DNA of 64,000 bases from the NCBI RefSeq assembly GCF_000003815.2, contig NC_049991.1, positions 16,433,284 through 16,497,283 of the forward strand, written 5' to 3'. This document shows, piece by piece, positions 29,326-42,600 of this stretch. Source of the DNA: Branchiostoma floridae. Taxonomy: Eukaryota; Chordata; Leptocardii; Amphioxiformes; Branchiostomatidae. Every line of letters starts with the position of its first letter. The first letter of the stretch is position 1. The notes below the pieces were generated by a model. It was not told where the DNA came from and made no database searches. It was given only the letters and a program-made list of their open reading frames with translations. A program made the translations under genes and the position numbers.

Positions 29326-32300
29326 CTATCCACACGACGGCCAGGGTATGTCAAATAGCCTAGCTCCAGGTCCCGTAGGCTCGCACTCTTTACTACATCC
29401 TCCGTGTGGTTTGGTCATGTCGGCGATCGGTGGGCCGACTTTGAAGGAGTCATAGTCTGATGGAAATAATACAAACAACAAAATGAAGGGGTGTAAAGTA
29501 ACCATTAACTCTGGACAAGAGGGATTTGGCAGCCAATTTTCTATCCATGATCTCTACAAGATTTCCTCCTTTAGATCATGCACTTAGAAGGGGCTGCACG
29601 AACAACCTCCATGGAGGAGCTCTGCACATGGGGGTTGCTCGTACAGCCCCTATTGCGATCACTTCTCATTTGGTTGACGTTGCTCTCAGGTATTCTAGGG
29701 AGATACATGTACCAGGAATAGCAAAGCTTTGACTTTGTAACTATATTTTACAATGCAGCATCATAAAAGAAGATTATTAGTAAAGTCACCGATCGCGAGA
29801 GAGCTAACAGTATAAGCTTAAGCTTATGTAAGTTTCATTGCATTACGTTCACTTCATCATCTTTTTGACGAATTATAATCCATTACAAGAACGTTAACCC
29901 ACCTAGAATTGCTGGACCAATAGAGGCTAGTCCGAAGAACTGTACCGGAGTGTGATCGTCCACCGTGTCCCAGTACCCGTAACACGGCTTGCTTGGGTCC
30001 GATGTGCCGGGAAACCACCACACGTCAACCTTTTGTCCCTGCAAGGTAGCCATAAAAGTTGATAAGTGAGTGTCAGAGAACAGTATTTTTCACACCTGCA
30101 AATGGACGTCATTTATAGGTGCACACTGTACACGCCTGATTTACATGCTTACGTAAAGCACTGCAACAATGTCATGTTTCAAGAAGACCAAAATCACACA
30201 TTCAACATAATCTACATGTATACATCTAAATTTTCATTAACTGCAAAATAAGATAATCCACTGGTATTAATTAATGCTTAGGTCACATTTCCAAACCGGG
30301 GCCCGGTCGGGCAGCTTTCAGGGACGAAATTAATCATATAAAAGACCACAAAATGCACAAAACGTGAAAAGAAGAGTCATGGGCATGATGTGGATATATC
30401 ATCATCATCACTAGTCATCCTCTGAGGTGCAGCAAGTATATATTATTATAAGTTTTTATTTTTCGTTTCGGAAAACATCCAGGCTGGGTCTCGGTTTGGA
30501 AATGTGACCTAGGCCTAAGACGGGATTGAATCATATCATACAGACCCTGAGCATGTCCGTTCCGTTGTACTGACAGTTCTTGACCCAGTCCGGAGTGATG
30601 GTCCCTAACCCTCCTGCGAACAGACAACAGTCGTGGTCCTGCCAGCTGCTCGCCGTGTGGTTCACGAAGTACATGTTCCCGTCAGCCATCAGGAAGGAGC
30701 ACGTGTAGTTCTGGTAACGGGCGGGCCCCTCGAACAGCGGCAAGCACCAGTCAATGAAATCACTGCGTAACGTCTGCAAAATTTAGAAAGGGCTCAGGTT
30801 GAAAACCTCCGTGGTTGAAGCAAACATCGCCAATAGGCAATACAAGTATAGATGGGTCCTGTGAGACCTTTTAAATGTGGTATGGCAATAAATCTGACAA
30901 GCGCACAGAAAGGACCAGCGACTTATGTACAAAGGAGCACACACGAAAAGACAATCTATGGCACAGGAAAGCATTTACAAGTAACGTACATTATCTATTG
31001 CACATGTTAATTTGGAATTATCACGCTTAATTTCTCTGCCATGAACAGTTGAGGCCCCTCCTTGCTTTAACAAACATGTTCTAACCTTTAACAGAAACAA
31101 AAGAACGTTTCAAAATGCTTGTAGGACGACTTGTTAAATCTTATCAATCTTTAAATGTCCCCTCCTCCCTTATAAAGTATTTAGGTTATTGCCCTTCATG
31201 CCTGGAATGAGGTACCGTTCTTATGTGTAATTTACACTCACTATAGGCACGTGTAATGAGAGTAAACTTGGTGACTAACCTTAGTCTTCCAGTTATAATA
31301 GACGACGCCAGGTTTGTTGAAGTCGTCTCCGTACTTCTCTATACGGACGGTGAACTTGGACGTGAACTGATCCGGCCACATAGGCGGCTTGGGGCTGGAC
31401 GCTTCCGACCCTGCGAGAACAAAACAAACTTGTGATACTCTAGACGGCACTTATTAATATACACTGTTTTTTAAACGTTGAGCGTGGTATGGCATCCTCT
31501 TCAAGCAGAGGCTCAATGATAATGCTCCGTCTTGTTCTTGTATTTTTTATGCGTTTTTGTCGTGCTGTCTATTTCATCAATTTGTCAGGTTTCTTTTCAT
31601 GAAAACCTGATGAGTGGAAAGTAAGACCAAAACGTGGAAAAAAGACGTCAAAAACAGCCGGAACCTAACCTCTGCTTGGACAGTGAGGGAGGAAGGTATT
31701 TAGACATTTAACTCATTTTTACATCGTGTTTTCGACATACACGCATGCATAGCAGAGCAAGAGCTCGAACCACTGACAAAATTGCTCCCATGCACTTTTC
31801 AAGCAACTCACGTATCACGCTATGAGAGTACATGTACTACGAAAAGACTATTCGCCGAATGGGTGATTGACCTGAGATGACCCTTGCCGTAGTCTCGTGA
31901 CAACCATATGCATGTACGGTGCACTGATATCAATGGATAAACAAAACGGCTGAACATAGATACTGCATACAGATATAGCGTGACAACGACTTTGATCTTT
32001 GATATTGGGATTTTATCGTTTGCGTTCAATTCTGTGGATTTAAAAAAAAAATTCTTACAGTGACTTTATCCTCTTTCCATTGTATATTTTACGGTGCTGA
32101 CGTTTCAACTTCACCAGCATAAATGAGGTAAGACTCAAAATCGGTTGGAACTGCGGGCTGTACATGACTGTGCCGCGCAGTACCGCCAAATCTTTGAACA
32201 CCAAAGAAGATCAGTAAATGACATAGATCCCCAATAACAATTAAACTGCCCCTTCAAGTTTTACACAATTGTTTGTGACTTACCGGAAATGGACGCAGCT

Positions 32301-32389
32301 AGCGTCTCTCCTGCAGCCAACACGAACAGGAACAATGCGCACCGGCTACGGCGTTTGTTGAACGTCGACGTCGGCATGGTGGCTGTCAT
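29326..32389 (-). CDS. Secreted At4g14100-like protein, copy A (5 exons)
   Basis: The exons on the - strand are 32389-32284, 31410-31280, 30773-30546, 30038-29903 and 29456-29326, giving 243 residues ending PWPSCG-stop. All junctions are AG/GT, with phases 1, 0, 0, 1. The N-terminus is a signal peptide (RRSRCALFLFVLAAGETLA). The mature part contains PPMWPDQFTSKF, GVVYYNWKT, YQNYTCSFL, DWVKNCQYNGTD, VDVWWFPGTS and VQFFGLASIGPAILG. There are three N-glycosylation sequons (NYT, NHT, NGT) and many cysteines, as expected for an extracellular protein. The motif order PP.WP.QF ... Y.W ... (Y)W.....P ... PA resembles the plant At4g14100-like family from memory. That family's function is not settled, so none is assigned. 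The opposite-strand ORFs are shadows. Confidence 0.82.
29585..29660. repeat. Imperfect hairpin in the last intron of copy A
   Basis: AGGGGCTGCACGAACAACC is repeated inverted as GGTTGCTCGTACAGCCCCT around CTCCATGGAGGAG. It is absent from the corresponding intron of copy B. Confidence 0.55.
30279..30511. mobile_element. MITE of 233 bp in intron 3 of copy A
   Basis: The TIRs TAGGTCACATTTCCAAACC and its inverse GGTTTGGAAATGTGACCTA flank a noncoding interior with a CGGTCGGGCAGCTTTC block. It is the same family as the split MITE at 15877-22140. The equivalent intron of copy B is only 130 bp and lacks it. Confidence 0.85.
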
Positions 32390-32415
32390 GGAGTGGCGTC
32401 AACCTCAGGAAACCT

Positions 32416-33533
32416 TTATAATATCACGAGAATGATGTAATGTGTCATTATATGACGACATGCGCGTACGGCTAACAACTCATGGTCATGTGACGTACAA
32501 AAACACAGACTTTGGCTTTGTGCCAGTATTGTGTCTTTTGTAAAGGCGGTGGGAAACATTCGAAGCGGGGTCTATTACTGGAACTAACATTAAGATTACA
32601 TACAATGTCTGATTCGCCTATAGCATGACTTACCTTTTCTTTGAAGATCTAACTCGTACTGTTACAGTATATTGCACCACGTTCTCAGGTGAGGTCGATT
32701 GACACCTGACTTCCGCGTGATCCTGCAGACAGCCGAGGTCATTGCCCATATTTTGAACACCTTAATGCAACGGATAAATTTCTATTTTTGATGCGCCTAG
32801 ACAAACCCTGTATATCAAACATTATCTGTTCCTATATCTACACCTGTACAAAGAAGCGAGAAGATGTCGACCATCCTGTTAGCTTAGTACCTTCAGCTAG
32901 TTAATTGTATCTTGTTGTTTTTGCATATGTTTGTTATGTCTGTTATCAGTCATGTCTGTTATCAGTGACCTGTACCTAGCCCGTCGAGGCATGAATGTAC
33001 AATAAAGGTCTTTCATTCATTCATTCATTCATTGTCCTCCAAGTTCACATGCGCGTCAAAGCCGCGATTTTGACATTCAGTCAGTCAGTCAGTCAGTCAG
33101 TCAGTCAGTCAGTCAGTCAGTCAGTCAGTCAGTCAGTCAGTCAGTCATAGTCATACGGCGTATTACAGCAGAATTTTAAGATCCTCACATCCCCCGTAGG
33201 AAGGCCTGGTGGAGACTAGGCAAACACTAGTTATACATTAACCACATTTAGCGGCGGACAAGGGGATTGATGAAAGAGCTGGGCTGTCTACCTGGCCTGT
33301 CTACCTGGTCTGGCTATCACGTCAGGCTACTTAGGTCCCCCCATTCATAGCCCCATCATATGGCACTCAGCCAAAATAGCTGATTGACAGGCATAGTAAT
33401 TGCTAATCTCCAACCCTGCTAGTGACCTGAGGTTGGCCTGTCCACCACTGGCAGGGCCCTTCGGGAATGTGTCTGGGAGGCCTTCCTTGCGGCGTGTCAG
33501 GAACACAAGTACCAGTACTGTGTGTGTGTATGT

Positions 33534-33600
<67 letters not shown>

Positions 33601-33636
33601 AGAATGGGCTTGCCAGCAACAGAAATTTATTCTTTA
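32416..33636. other. Intergenic upstream of copy A with microsatellites
   Basis: It presumably holds the promoter of the - strand gene. Repeats: (TTCA)n near 33013-33034, a (TCAG/AGTC)n array at 33078-33146, and (GA)n at 33541-33599. The segment 33195-33260 (AAGGCCTGGTGGAG and ACTAGTTATACATTAACC) repeats 27555-27605, so it is an interspersed repeat. No gene is seen. Confidence 0.55.
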
Positions 33637-33637
33637 T

Positions 33638-35797
33638 TACCTCCATGAAATGTCATGGAGGTTATATTTACCTCCATGAAATGTCATGGAGGTTATATTT
33701 TACCCTGCGTTTGTGTGTCTGTCTGTCTGTCTGTGTGTTTGTGTGTGTGTGTGTAAACAAGATAACTCATGAATGGCTTGGTTTGATACTTGGTGTGTTG
33801 GTGGGGTGTGATGAAAGCTGGCAATGATTAGATTTTGGGCCCCCTAGCGGCTTCCCCTTGGTACAGCAGCGCAACTTCCGGGCTTTGCTATTTCGGTGTT
33901 CTGAACATGCTATGGTCACGATTTTGGAGTGTTAGATAGCTCTGTGCTCAGGGAAGAAATGACATAAGTTTGGGCCTCCTAGCGTCTAGTTTTGGGATAG
34001 CAGGGGCATTTTTGTCAAAAACTTCTGAAGAGGATAACTCAAGAAGGGAACAAAGGATTTTCATGATTTTTGGTATGTAGGTACCTTAGACAGTATTGTA
34101 CACGATAAAGTACTAATTATGCAAAATAGGAGTACATTTGCATAATTAATGAGAATATTCTATAATAGCAGTTTTTTCAATGTATCTCTTGTTTCAGACA
34201 TGCTATGGTCTTGACATTTAGGTGGTAGATAGCTTTTAGTGCCATGACAAATTGGGGCAAGTTTCAGTCCCCTAACATTTAATTGTGGAACTGCAGGGGC
34301 ATTTTTGTCAAGACACTTCAAAGAGGATAACTGCGGAAAGGAACGACGGATTGCCATCATTTTAAGCATGCAGGTAGCTTGGGCAAAGATGTTCATAATG
34401 ATATGCATGTTATGCAAATGAGGACTTAATTTGCATAATTAATGAGGAAACTGTATAGTTCCATTGTTTTCAATAACTGGACCTCAATACATCTAACACA
34501 TGCTAATTATGATAGGTGAAATATAAGCAGATACGGTAATATGTTAATGAGGACTTTATTTGCATAATTTATGTAAAAAATTGCAAAACCACTTTATGAT
34601 TCATAATGGGAATTTTATAATTGTGACATGTGTACGTTAGTCAATGATGAACAACACCATGCATAAATTATGTTAATGTGTTAGTCAATTGCATGAAATT
34701 TATGAAAGCTCTAAATTTTCATGGAGGTATGAGGTCGCCGAACTCTAGTTTACCCTGCGTTTGTGTGTGTGTCTGTCTGTCTGTCTGTCTGTGTGTAAAC
34801 AAGATAACTCAAGAACGGCTTGGTGGATTGGTTTGATACTTGGTGTGTTGGTGGGGTGTGATGAAAGCTGGAAATGATTAGATTTTGGGCCCCCTAGCGG
34901 CTCCCCTTGGTACTGCAGCGCAACTTCCGGTTTTGCTAACTTGGTGTTCTGAACATGCTATGGTCACGATTTTTGAGTATTGGATAGCTCTTGTGCTCAG
35001 GAAGAAGTGACATAAGTTTGGGCCCCCTAGCGTCTAGTTTTAGGATAGCAGGGGCATTTTTGTCAAATCTTCTGAAGAGGATAACTCAAGAAGGGAACAA
35101 CGGATTTTCATGATTTTTAGTATGTAGGTACCTTGGACAATGTTGTACAAGATGAAATACTAATTATGCAAAATAGGAGCAAATTTGCATAATTAATGAC
35201 AACATTCAATCATAGCATTTTTTTCAATGTATCTCTTGTCTTGGACGAGATATGGTCTTGAAATTTGGGTGGTAGATAGCTTTTAGTGTCATGACAAAGT
35301 GGAGCAAGTTTCAGCCCCCTAACATTTAATTTGGGAACTGCAGGGGCGTTTTTGTCAAGACATTCCAAAGAGGATAACTGCAGAAAGGATTGACGGATTG
35401 GCATCATATTAGGCATGCGGGTACCTTAGGCAAAGATGATCATAATGATATACATGTTATGCAAATGAGGACTTAATTTGCATAATTAATGAGGAAATTG
35501 TATAATTCCATTGTTTTCAATAACTGGACTTCAATAAATGCAACACATGTTAATCATGATAGGTGGAATATAAGCAGATACTAAATATGGTAATGAGGAA
35601 CTTATTTGCATAATTTATGTAAAAATTGCAAAACCGCTTTATGATTAATAATGGGAATTTTATAATTGTGACATGTGTACGTTTGTCAATGATGAACAAC
35701 ACCATGCATAAATTATGTTAATGTCTTAGTCATTTGCATGAAATTTACAAAAGCTCTAGATTTTCATGGAGGTATGAGGTCGCCGAACTCTAGTTGA
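33638..35797. mobile_element. AT-rich dimeric element (units A and B)
   Basis: Two head-to-tail units of about 1.1 kb (to 34749 and 34750-35797) each start near TACCCTGCGTTTGTGTGT, run through (GTCT)n, AACTCAAGAA, CCCCCTAGCGGC and paired ATGCAAAT/ATTTGCAT octamers, and end GGTATGAGGTCGCCGAACTC. Two copies of a short hairpin, CCTCCATGA-AATG-TCATGGAGG, cap the left end. There is no coding capacity. Superfamily not identified. Confidence 0.8.
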
Positions 35798-36089
35798 ATA
35801 ATTAAAATGATCTATCTTCTAGAACAGAAACTATCTCAGCTCGTGCAACAAGAAGGACGAGCATAAATCACTGTAAAGCTAAACTTGTACTGACCAAGGG
35901 GGGTATAATTACCGTATGATGTACCCCCTTGTTCTCTATACTAGTATGCCATGTTGACATATAGTAGATATACAATACTTTGATATAAATGTACTAGCGT
36001 TAGACGGAATAACGTTATACATTTTTCAATATGTGTACCTAGCTACAAAGGGCTGTTGACTTTGATCTGGTCTATTATTGACATAGTTA

Positions 36090-38264
36090 CCTCCATGACA
36101 TGTCATGGAGATTATATTTACCTCCATGAAATGTCATGGAGGTTATATTTACCTCCATGAAATGTAATGGAATGGAGGTTATATTTTACCCTGTGTTTGT
36201 GTGTGTGTCTGTCTGTCTGTGTGTAAACAAAATAACTCAAGAACGGTTGGGTGGATTGGTTTCATACTTGGTGTGTTGGTAGTGTGTGATGAAAGCTGGA
36301 AATGATTAGATTTTGGGCCCCCTAGCGGCTCCCCTTGGTACTGCAGCGCAACTTCCGGTTTTGCTATTTTGGTGTTCTGAACATGCTATGGTCACGATTT
36401 TTGAGTATTGGATAGCTCTTGTGCTCAGGAAGAAGTGACATAAGTTTGGGCCCCCTAGCGTCTAGTTTTAGGATAGCAGGGGCATTTTTGTCAAATCTTC
36501 TGAAGATGATAACTCAAGAAGGGAACAACGGATTTTCATGATTTTTAGTATGTAGGTACCTCAGACAATGTTGTACAAAATGAAATACTAACTATGCAAA
36601 ATAGGAGCAAATTTGCATAATTAATGACAACATTCAATCATAGCAGTTTTTTCTATGTATCTCTTGTCTTGGACGTGATATGGTCTTGAAATTTGGGTGG
36701 TAGATAGCTTTTAGTGTCATGACAAAGTGAAACAAGTTTCAGCCCCCTAACATGTAATTTGGGAACTGCATTGGCGTTTTTGTCAAGACACTCCAAAGAG
36801 GATAACTGCAGAAAGTATTGACGGATTGGCATCATATTAGGCATGCGGGTACCTCAGGCAAAGATGTTCATAATGATATAGATGTTATGCGAATGAGGAC
36901 TTAATTTGCATAATTACTGAGAAAATTGTATAATTCCATTGTTTGCAATAACTGGACTTCAATAAATGTAACACATGTTAATCATGATATGTGGAATATA
37001 AGCAGATACCAAATATGGTAATGAGGAACTTATTTGCATAATTTATGTAAAAATTGCAAAACCGCTTTATGATTAATAATGGGAATTTTATAATTATGAC
37101 ATGTGTACGTTCGTCAATGATGAACAACACCATGCATATATTATGTTAATGTCTTAGTCAATTGCATGAAATTTACGAAAGCTCTAAATTTTCATGGAGG
37201 TATGAGGTCGCCGAACTCTAGTTTACCCTGTGTTTGTCTGTGTGTCTGTCTGTCTGTGTGTAAACAAAATAACTCAAGAACGGCTTGGTGGATTGGTTTC
37301 ATACTTGGTGTGTTGGTAGTGTGTGATGAAAGCTGGAAATGATTAGATTTTGGTCCCCCTAGCGGCTTCCCTTGGTACTGCAGCGCAACTTCCGGGTTTG
37401 CTATCTCGTGTTCTGAGCAAGCTATGGTCACGATTTTGGAGTTTTAGATAGCTCTTGTGCTCAGAAATAAGTGACATAAGTTTGGGCCCCCTAGCGTCTA
37501 GTTTTAAGAAAACAGGGGCATTTTTGTCAAAAACTTCTGAAGACGATAACTCAAGAAGGGAACAACGGATTTTCATCATTTTTGGTATGTAGGTACCTTA
37601 GACAATGTTTTACAAGATAAGATACTAATTATGCAAAACAGGAGTACATTTGCATAATTAATGAGAATATTCTATCATAGCATTTTTTTCAATGTATCTC
37701 TTGTTCCAGACATGCTATGGTCTTGATATTTTGGTGGTAGATAGCTTTTGGTGTCATGAAAAAGTGGGGCAAGTTTCAGCCCCCTAACATTTAATTGTGG
37801 AACTGCATGGGTCTTTTTGTCAAGACACTCCAAAGAGGATAACTGCAGAAAGAAACGATGGATTGCCTGCATTTTAGGCATGCGGGTAGCTTAGGCAAAG
37901 ATGATCATAATGATATACATGTTATGCAAATGAGGACTTAATTTGCATAATTAATGAGGAAATTGTGTAGTTCCATTGTTTTCAATAACTGGACCTCAAT
38001 ACATGTAACACATGTTAATTACGATAGGTGGAATATAAGCAGATACCAAATATGGTAATGAGGAGCTTATTTGCATAATTTATGTAAATATTGCAAAACC
38101 GTTTTATGATTAATAATGGGAATTTTATAATTGTTATTATTATGTGTACGTTAGTCAATGATGAACAACACCATGCATAAATCATGTTTATGTGTTAGTC
38201 AATTTCATTAAATTTAGGAAAGCTCTAAATTTTCATGGAGGTATGAGGTCGCCGAACTCTAGTT
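36090..38264. mobile_element. AT-rich dimeric element (units C and D), inserted in the duplicate
   Basis: It has the same composition as 33638-35797: three hairpin caps at the left, unit C to 37222 and unit D 37223-38264. The uninterrupted sequence exists at 28720-28745 (GACATAGTT|CTATGCTG), so both ends of the insertion are fixed to within a few bases. Confidence 0.88.
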
Positions 38265-38329
38265 CTATGCTGTTTTAGTACAAACGTTGTAAATATTAGC
38301 TTGACTTGTTGTAAGATAAATGCTTTATA

Positions 38330-39070
38330 AGGCCACAGCAAGTAAATTTTATGGATGACATCCTCTGCAGACTGCAAAAATAGTGCGATAGGGCGAAAAA
38401 AAACAAGATGGGTGGGAAAAAAAGACGGCTGCATTTTCAAAAAATGGCACTATGAAGTTGTGATGAATGTTGTAACAACAATTAAAGGGACAAAACATGG
38501 TACAAGAGCCAACAAGGCATTTATTTCTGTATTCAAGACATGTACTGGTGTGGTAAAAGTGACACTACGAGGGTTGATCAATAAGTTCTCGGCCTAACTC
38601 AGAAATAATAAGCACAACTCAAATTTTGAGGCACAACTTTATAGTATGAAGTCTTTTATCAATATCCTCCAAATTACAAATCATTGGAGTCATTACTTTC
38701 CAGGCATTCGGTTTATGCAATTATGCTTATTATTTCTGGGTTAGGCCGAGAACATATTGATCACCCCTCGTAGAGTGGTAGACTGGCATTACCAACAAAG
38801 TTGGTAACCACACTCATGGCTTCCATATTGGTGTCACTTTTACAACCCTCCAATAAGTTTGTTTTCTACAACTACAGTCTTGGGTATATCGCAAGTGTCA
38901 CTTCTACTAGTACAATTATCAGGCTACAACACAACATATTTGCTCATTTTGGTACTTTATCGCCATGTTGACCATCCCTGCAGAAGAAAAGAATTCTTGT
39001 TTTTTTCTGAAATCATGCGAAAATTAATGCGCGCGCTGATGTCATCCGTAGAATTTACTTGCTGTGGCCT
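38330..39070. mobile_element. MITE of 741 bp with TIR AGGCCACAGCAAGTAAATT
   Basis: The left end AGGCCACAGCAAGTAAATTT and ATGGATGACATC are inverted at the right (GATGTCATCC, AATTTACTTGCTGTGGCCT). The uninterrupted locus is present at about 28795-28815. It contains a second MITE at 38568-38770. The + strand ORFs across it look fortuitous. Confidence 0.85.
38568..38770. mobile_element. Mariner-like MITE of 203 bp nested in the 741-bp MITE
   Basis: The TIRs of 47 bp start CGAGGGTTGATCAATAAG and CGAGGGGTGATCAATATG (inverted) and differ at three positions. TA lies on each side (38566-38567 and 38771-38772). TIR sequence and TA target point to the Tc1/mariner group. Noncoding. Confidence 0.9.
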
Positions 39071-39643
39071 AATGCATTGCGTTTTTCAGTACTTGATCAT
39101 GTTTTTGTTCATTGGCTTGAACATACACATACATCTGTATCATGATAACCCGTGTATGGTCATGATGACAGTGTGTTACGTGTAAGGGCGGTTATACCAG
39201 CTACATAAATTTAGATTCAGATACAGATATGCAATACGTTTCAATTGGATGCAATCGCACAATGTATGTTGTACAGAATGATGCAGATATGAGCAACGTT
39301 GAAGTGGAAATGTAATGTAAGTAAATCATGTTTGTAGCAGCTCTTTCTTCAGAGCCGTCAATAAACATCACAGTTGATCACTCGATGAAAGGAAAGAGAC
39401 ATTTCAATTATTAACAGTACAGATGACCATGTCGAGGGCAATAGAAATGATAATGCTGTTCTGACTGTGTCTGGATTTTGCATTTTACGCCTATCGTTCT
39501 ACTGACGACTATGAACAGTAAAAAATCACGAAAACCTTCACACGCATCGCAACAACATTGTTTCTGGTATATCATTGAAGATAATAATGATAAAGATGAT
39601 GACATTGATGTGGTATGTTCTACTAATTAGTGTCGTGCTATAG
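39071..39643. other. Duplicated 3' flank of copy B, no gene
   Basis: It corresponds to 28815-29325 of the first copy, including TTGAAGTGGAAATGTAA and GAGCCGTCAATAAA. The + strand AATAAA of the first copy (28966) is changed to AAGTAAA here. Confidence 0.6.
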
Positions 39644-42600
39644 CTATCCACACGACGGCCAGGGCATGTCAACTAGCCTAGCTCTAGGCCCTGTAGGCTC
39701 GCACTCTTTACTACATCCTCCACGTGGTTTGGTCATGTCGGCGCTCGGTGGGCCGACTTGGAACCAGTCATAGTCTAAGGGAAACAATATTCAAGAAATT
39801 AGCAAAATGACATTAAAGAAAACTGCAAAGAGAAAAGTTCAAAGGTTGTTATTAACTCTTGATAAGCGTGATTATATAGAAAAATTTCTATCCATGATGT
39901 CTAAAATATTTCCTCCTTGTAAGTCGCTTCTGTTTCGGTTGTCCCCTTGTCTTTTAGAGAAATGCTACATGAAGGGGGCAGCTTTGACCTTTTAACTGTA
40001 ACTTATAATACAGCAACGTGCGGATATCATTTCATTTTTGTTACGTCACTGGAAGAGCTATCAGTGTAAGTTTGTGTAAGTTTCATTCAAATATCTTAAT
40101 ACAAAAAGTATAATTCATTGCAAGAACCCACCTAAAATTGCAGGACCAACAGCGACTAGTCCGAAGAACCGTACCGGAGTGTGATCGTGCACCGTGTCCC
40201 AGTACGCGTAACACGGCTGGCTTGGGTCCGATGTGCCGGGAAACCACCACACGTCAACTTTGTGTCCCTGCAAAGTTGCCGTGGTAGTTAATGATCGAGT
40301 CTGAGAAAATAGTCTTTTCGCACAGCTGAAATGAAGTCATTTATGCCAATGTACAATAAAGGTCTTCTTTTATTAAGACAGACCGCGAGTCCCTTACCCT
40401 GAGCGTGTCCGTTCCGTTGTACTGACCGTTCTTGACCCAGTCCGGGGTGATGGGTCCTAACCCTTCTGCGAACAGACAACAGTCGTAGTCCTGCCAGCTG
40501 CTCGCCGTGTGGTTCACGAAGTACGTGTTCCCGTCAGTCATCAGGAAGGAGCACGTGTAGTTCTGGTATCCGGGCGGGTCGAACAGAGGCAGGCACCAGT
40601 CGATGAAATCACTGCGTAGAGTCTAGAACGTTCATGAAGAAAGGGTTGAGAGTTAAGCAAACATCACTTGTACATCCACGCATGTTTATAATTTCTAACG
40701 TAATAGGATTTATTAAACCTGAAACGCACACTGTACGGACCAGAAACGGATGGAAAGTAGACAGATTAGACAGCAATCAAACCTGCAACAAGACCTAGAT
40801 GCCCTTGACGCATGGACAAGTAAAAGTCACATGCAATTGCACCCAAATAAATGCAAAGTGATGCATTTTTTCTTCAGACGAACACCTCCCCCTCTCCCTT
40901 CTCTCCAACTAGCCGGCCACACCCTCCAGGAAGTAACTGTAGCAAGATTATTGGGAGTGTGGTTGCAAAGTAACTTGAAGTGAGACAGCCATGTAACCCA
41001 CATGGTTAAAACAAGCGGCAAACGTCTATTCATCCTAGACGGGTTGAAGATGTTCAGAGTTCCCGAACTTGATCTAGTCACCATCTACACTTGCTACGTG
41101 CGCCCCATCTGTGAGTATGCTGTCCCTGTTTGGAATCCCGGACTTACCAAAACCCAGTCATTCCGTCTAGAGACCATCCAACGCCGTGCTTGCCGCATCA
41201 TTCTGGGCAAGAAGTACACTCACTACTCAGAAGCCCTCACTCAACTCGGACTACCCACCCTTGAATCCAGGAGGGAACAACTATGCAAGAAGTTCGGACT
41301 GAAACTTCTGAAATCGGCTTTCAGAGACTGGCTTCCCCAGTCCCGGGGTGAAGCTAGTGGTCGGCTAACGCGGACTAGCCACAAACTGAACTCTATATAC
41401 ACACGAACTGAGCGCTACCGTAACAGTCCGATACCCTACATTACCAATGTATTGAATAAGGAATTGTGACCGTTAAACACGAATATTTTGTTGTTGATTT
41501 TAATGTTGATATATTATATTATATTATGATAGATTTTAAAGATTCCTTGTCAATTTTAACGATCTTTAACCGCAATAATTGTTATGGAAATTTATTACGA
41601 TGGAGTGCCCTTGAAATGTTATACTTTTAAAATGGTTGTAAAGTCCGGAATCAATTCAGCCGCGGCTGCCATTTCTTGACTTGTATTATGCAATAAACCA
41701 GTATTATAACTTATCAACATTATACAACAACTAGAGTTCGGCGACCTCATACCTCCATGAAATATTTAGAGCTTTTGTAAATTTCATGCAAATGACTTGC
41801 AAATTTTCATGATTTATGCATGGTGATGTTCATCATTAACTAACATACACATGTCACAAGGATAAAAAATTCCATCATTAATCATTAAACAGTTTTGCAA
41901 ATCAGTTCATCATTAGCATATTTGGCATCTGCTTATGTTCCATCTTTCATAATTTACATATGTTACATTTATTGAAATCAAGTTATTGAAGTAATGGAAT
42001 AATACTATTTCCTCATTGATTATGCAAATTAAGTCCTCATGTGCATAACATGTCCATCATTATGAGCATCTTTGCCTAAGCTACCTGCATGCCTAAAATG
42101 ATGGCAATCCATCGTTCCTCTCTGCAGTTATCCTCTTTGGAATGTCTTGACAAAAATACCACTGCAGTTCCAAAATTAGATGTTGAAACTTGGCCCACTA
42201 TGTCATGACGCTGAAAGCTGTCTACCATTCAAATGTCAAGACCATATCATTTCCGGGACAGGAGATACATTGAAAAAACTGCTATGATAGGATATTCTCA
42301 TTAATTATGTAAATGTACTCTAATTTTGCATATTTTATCTTGTACAACATTGTCTGAGGTACCTACATACCAAAAATCATGAAAATCCATTGTTCCCTTC
42401 TTGAGTTATCAAAAATGCCCCTGCTATCCCAAATCTAGTCGCTAGGGGGCCCAAACTTATGTCACTTATTCCTGAGCATAAGAGCTATCTAACACCTCAA
42501 AATTCGTGACCATAGCTTGTTCAGAACACGAGATAGCAAAACCAGAAGTTGTGCTGCAGTACGCAGGGAAGCCGTTCTGCTTTTATCACGTTCGATTTCT

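Noticed and set aside
33522-33827. + strand ORF of 101 residues with (RE)n
   Set aside because: It is driven by the (GA)n microsatellite and by the transposon end.
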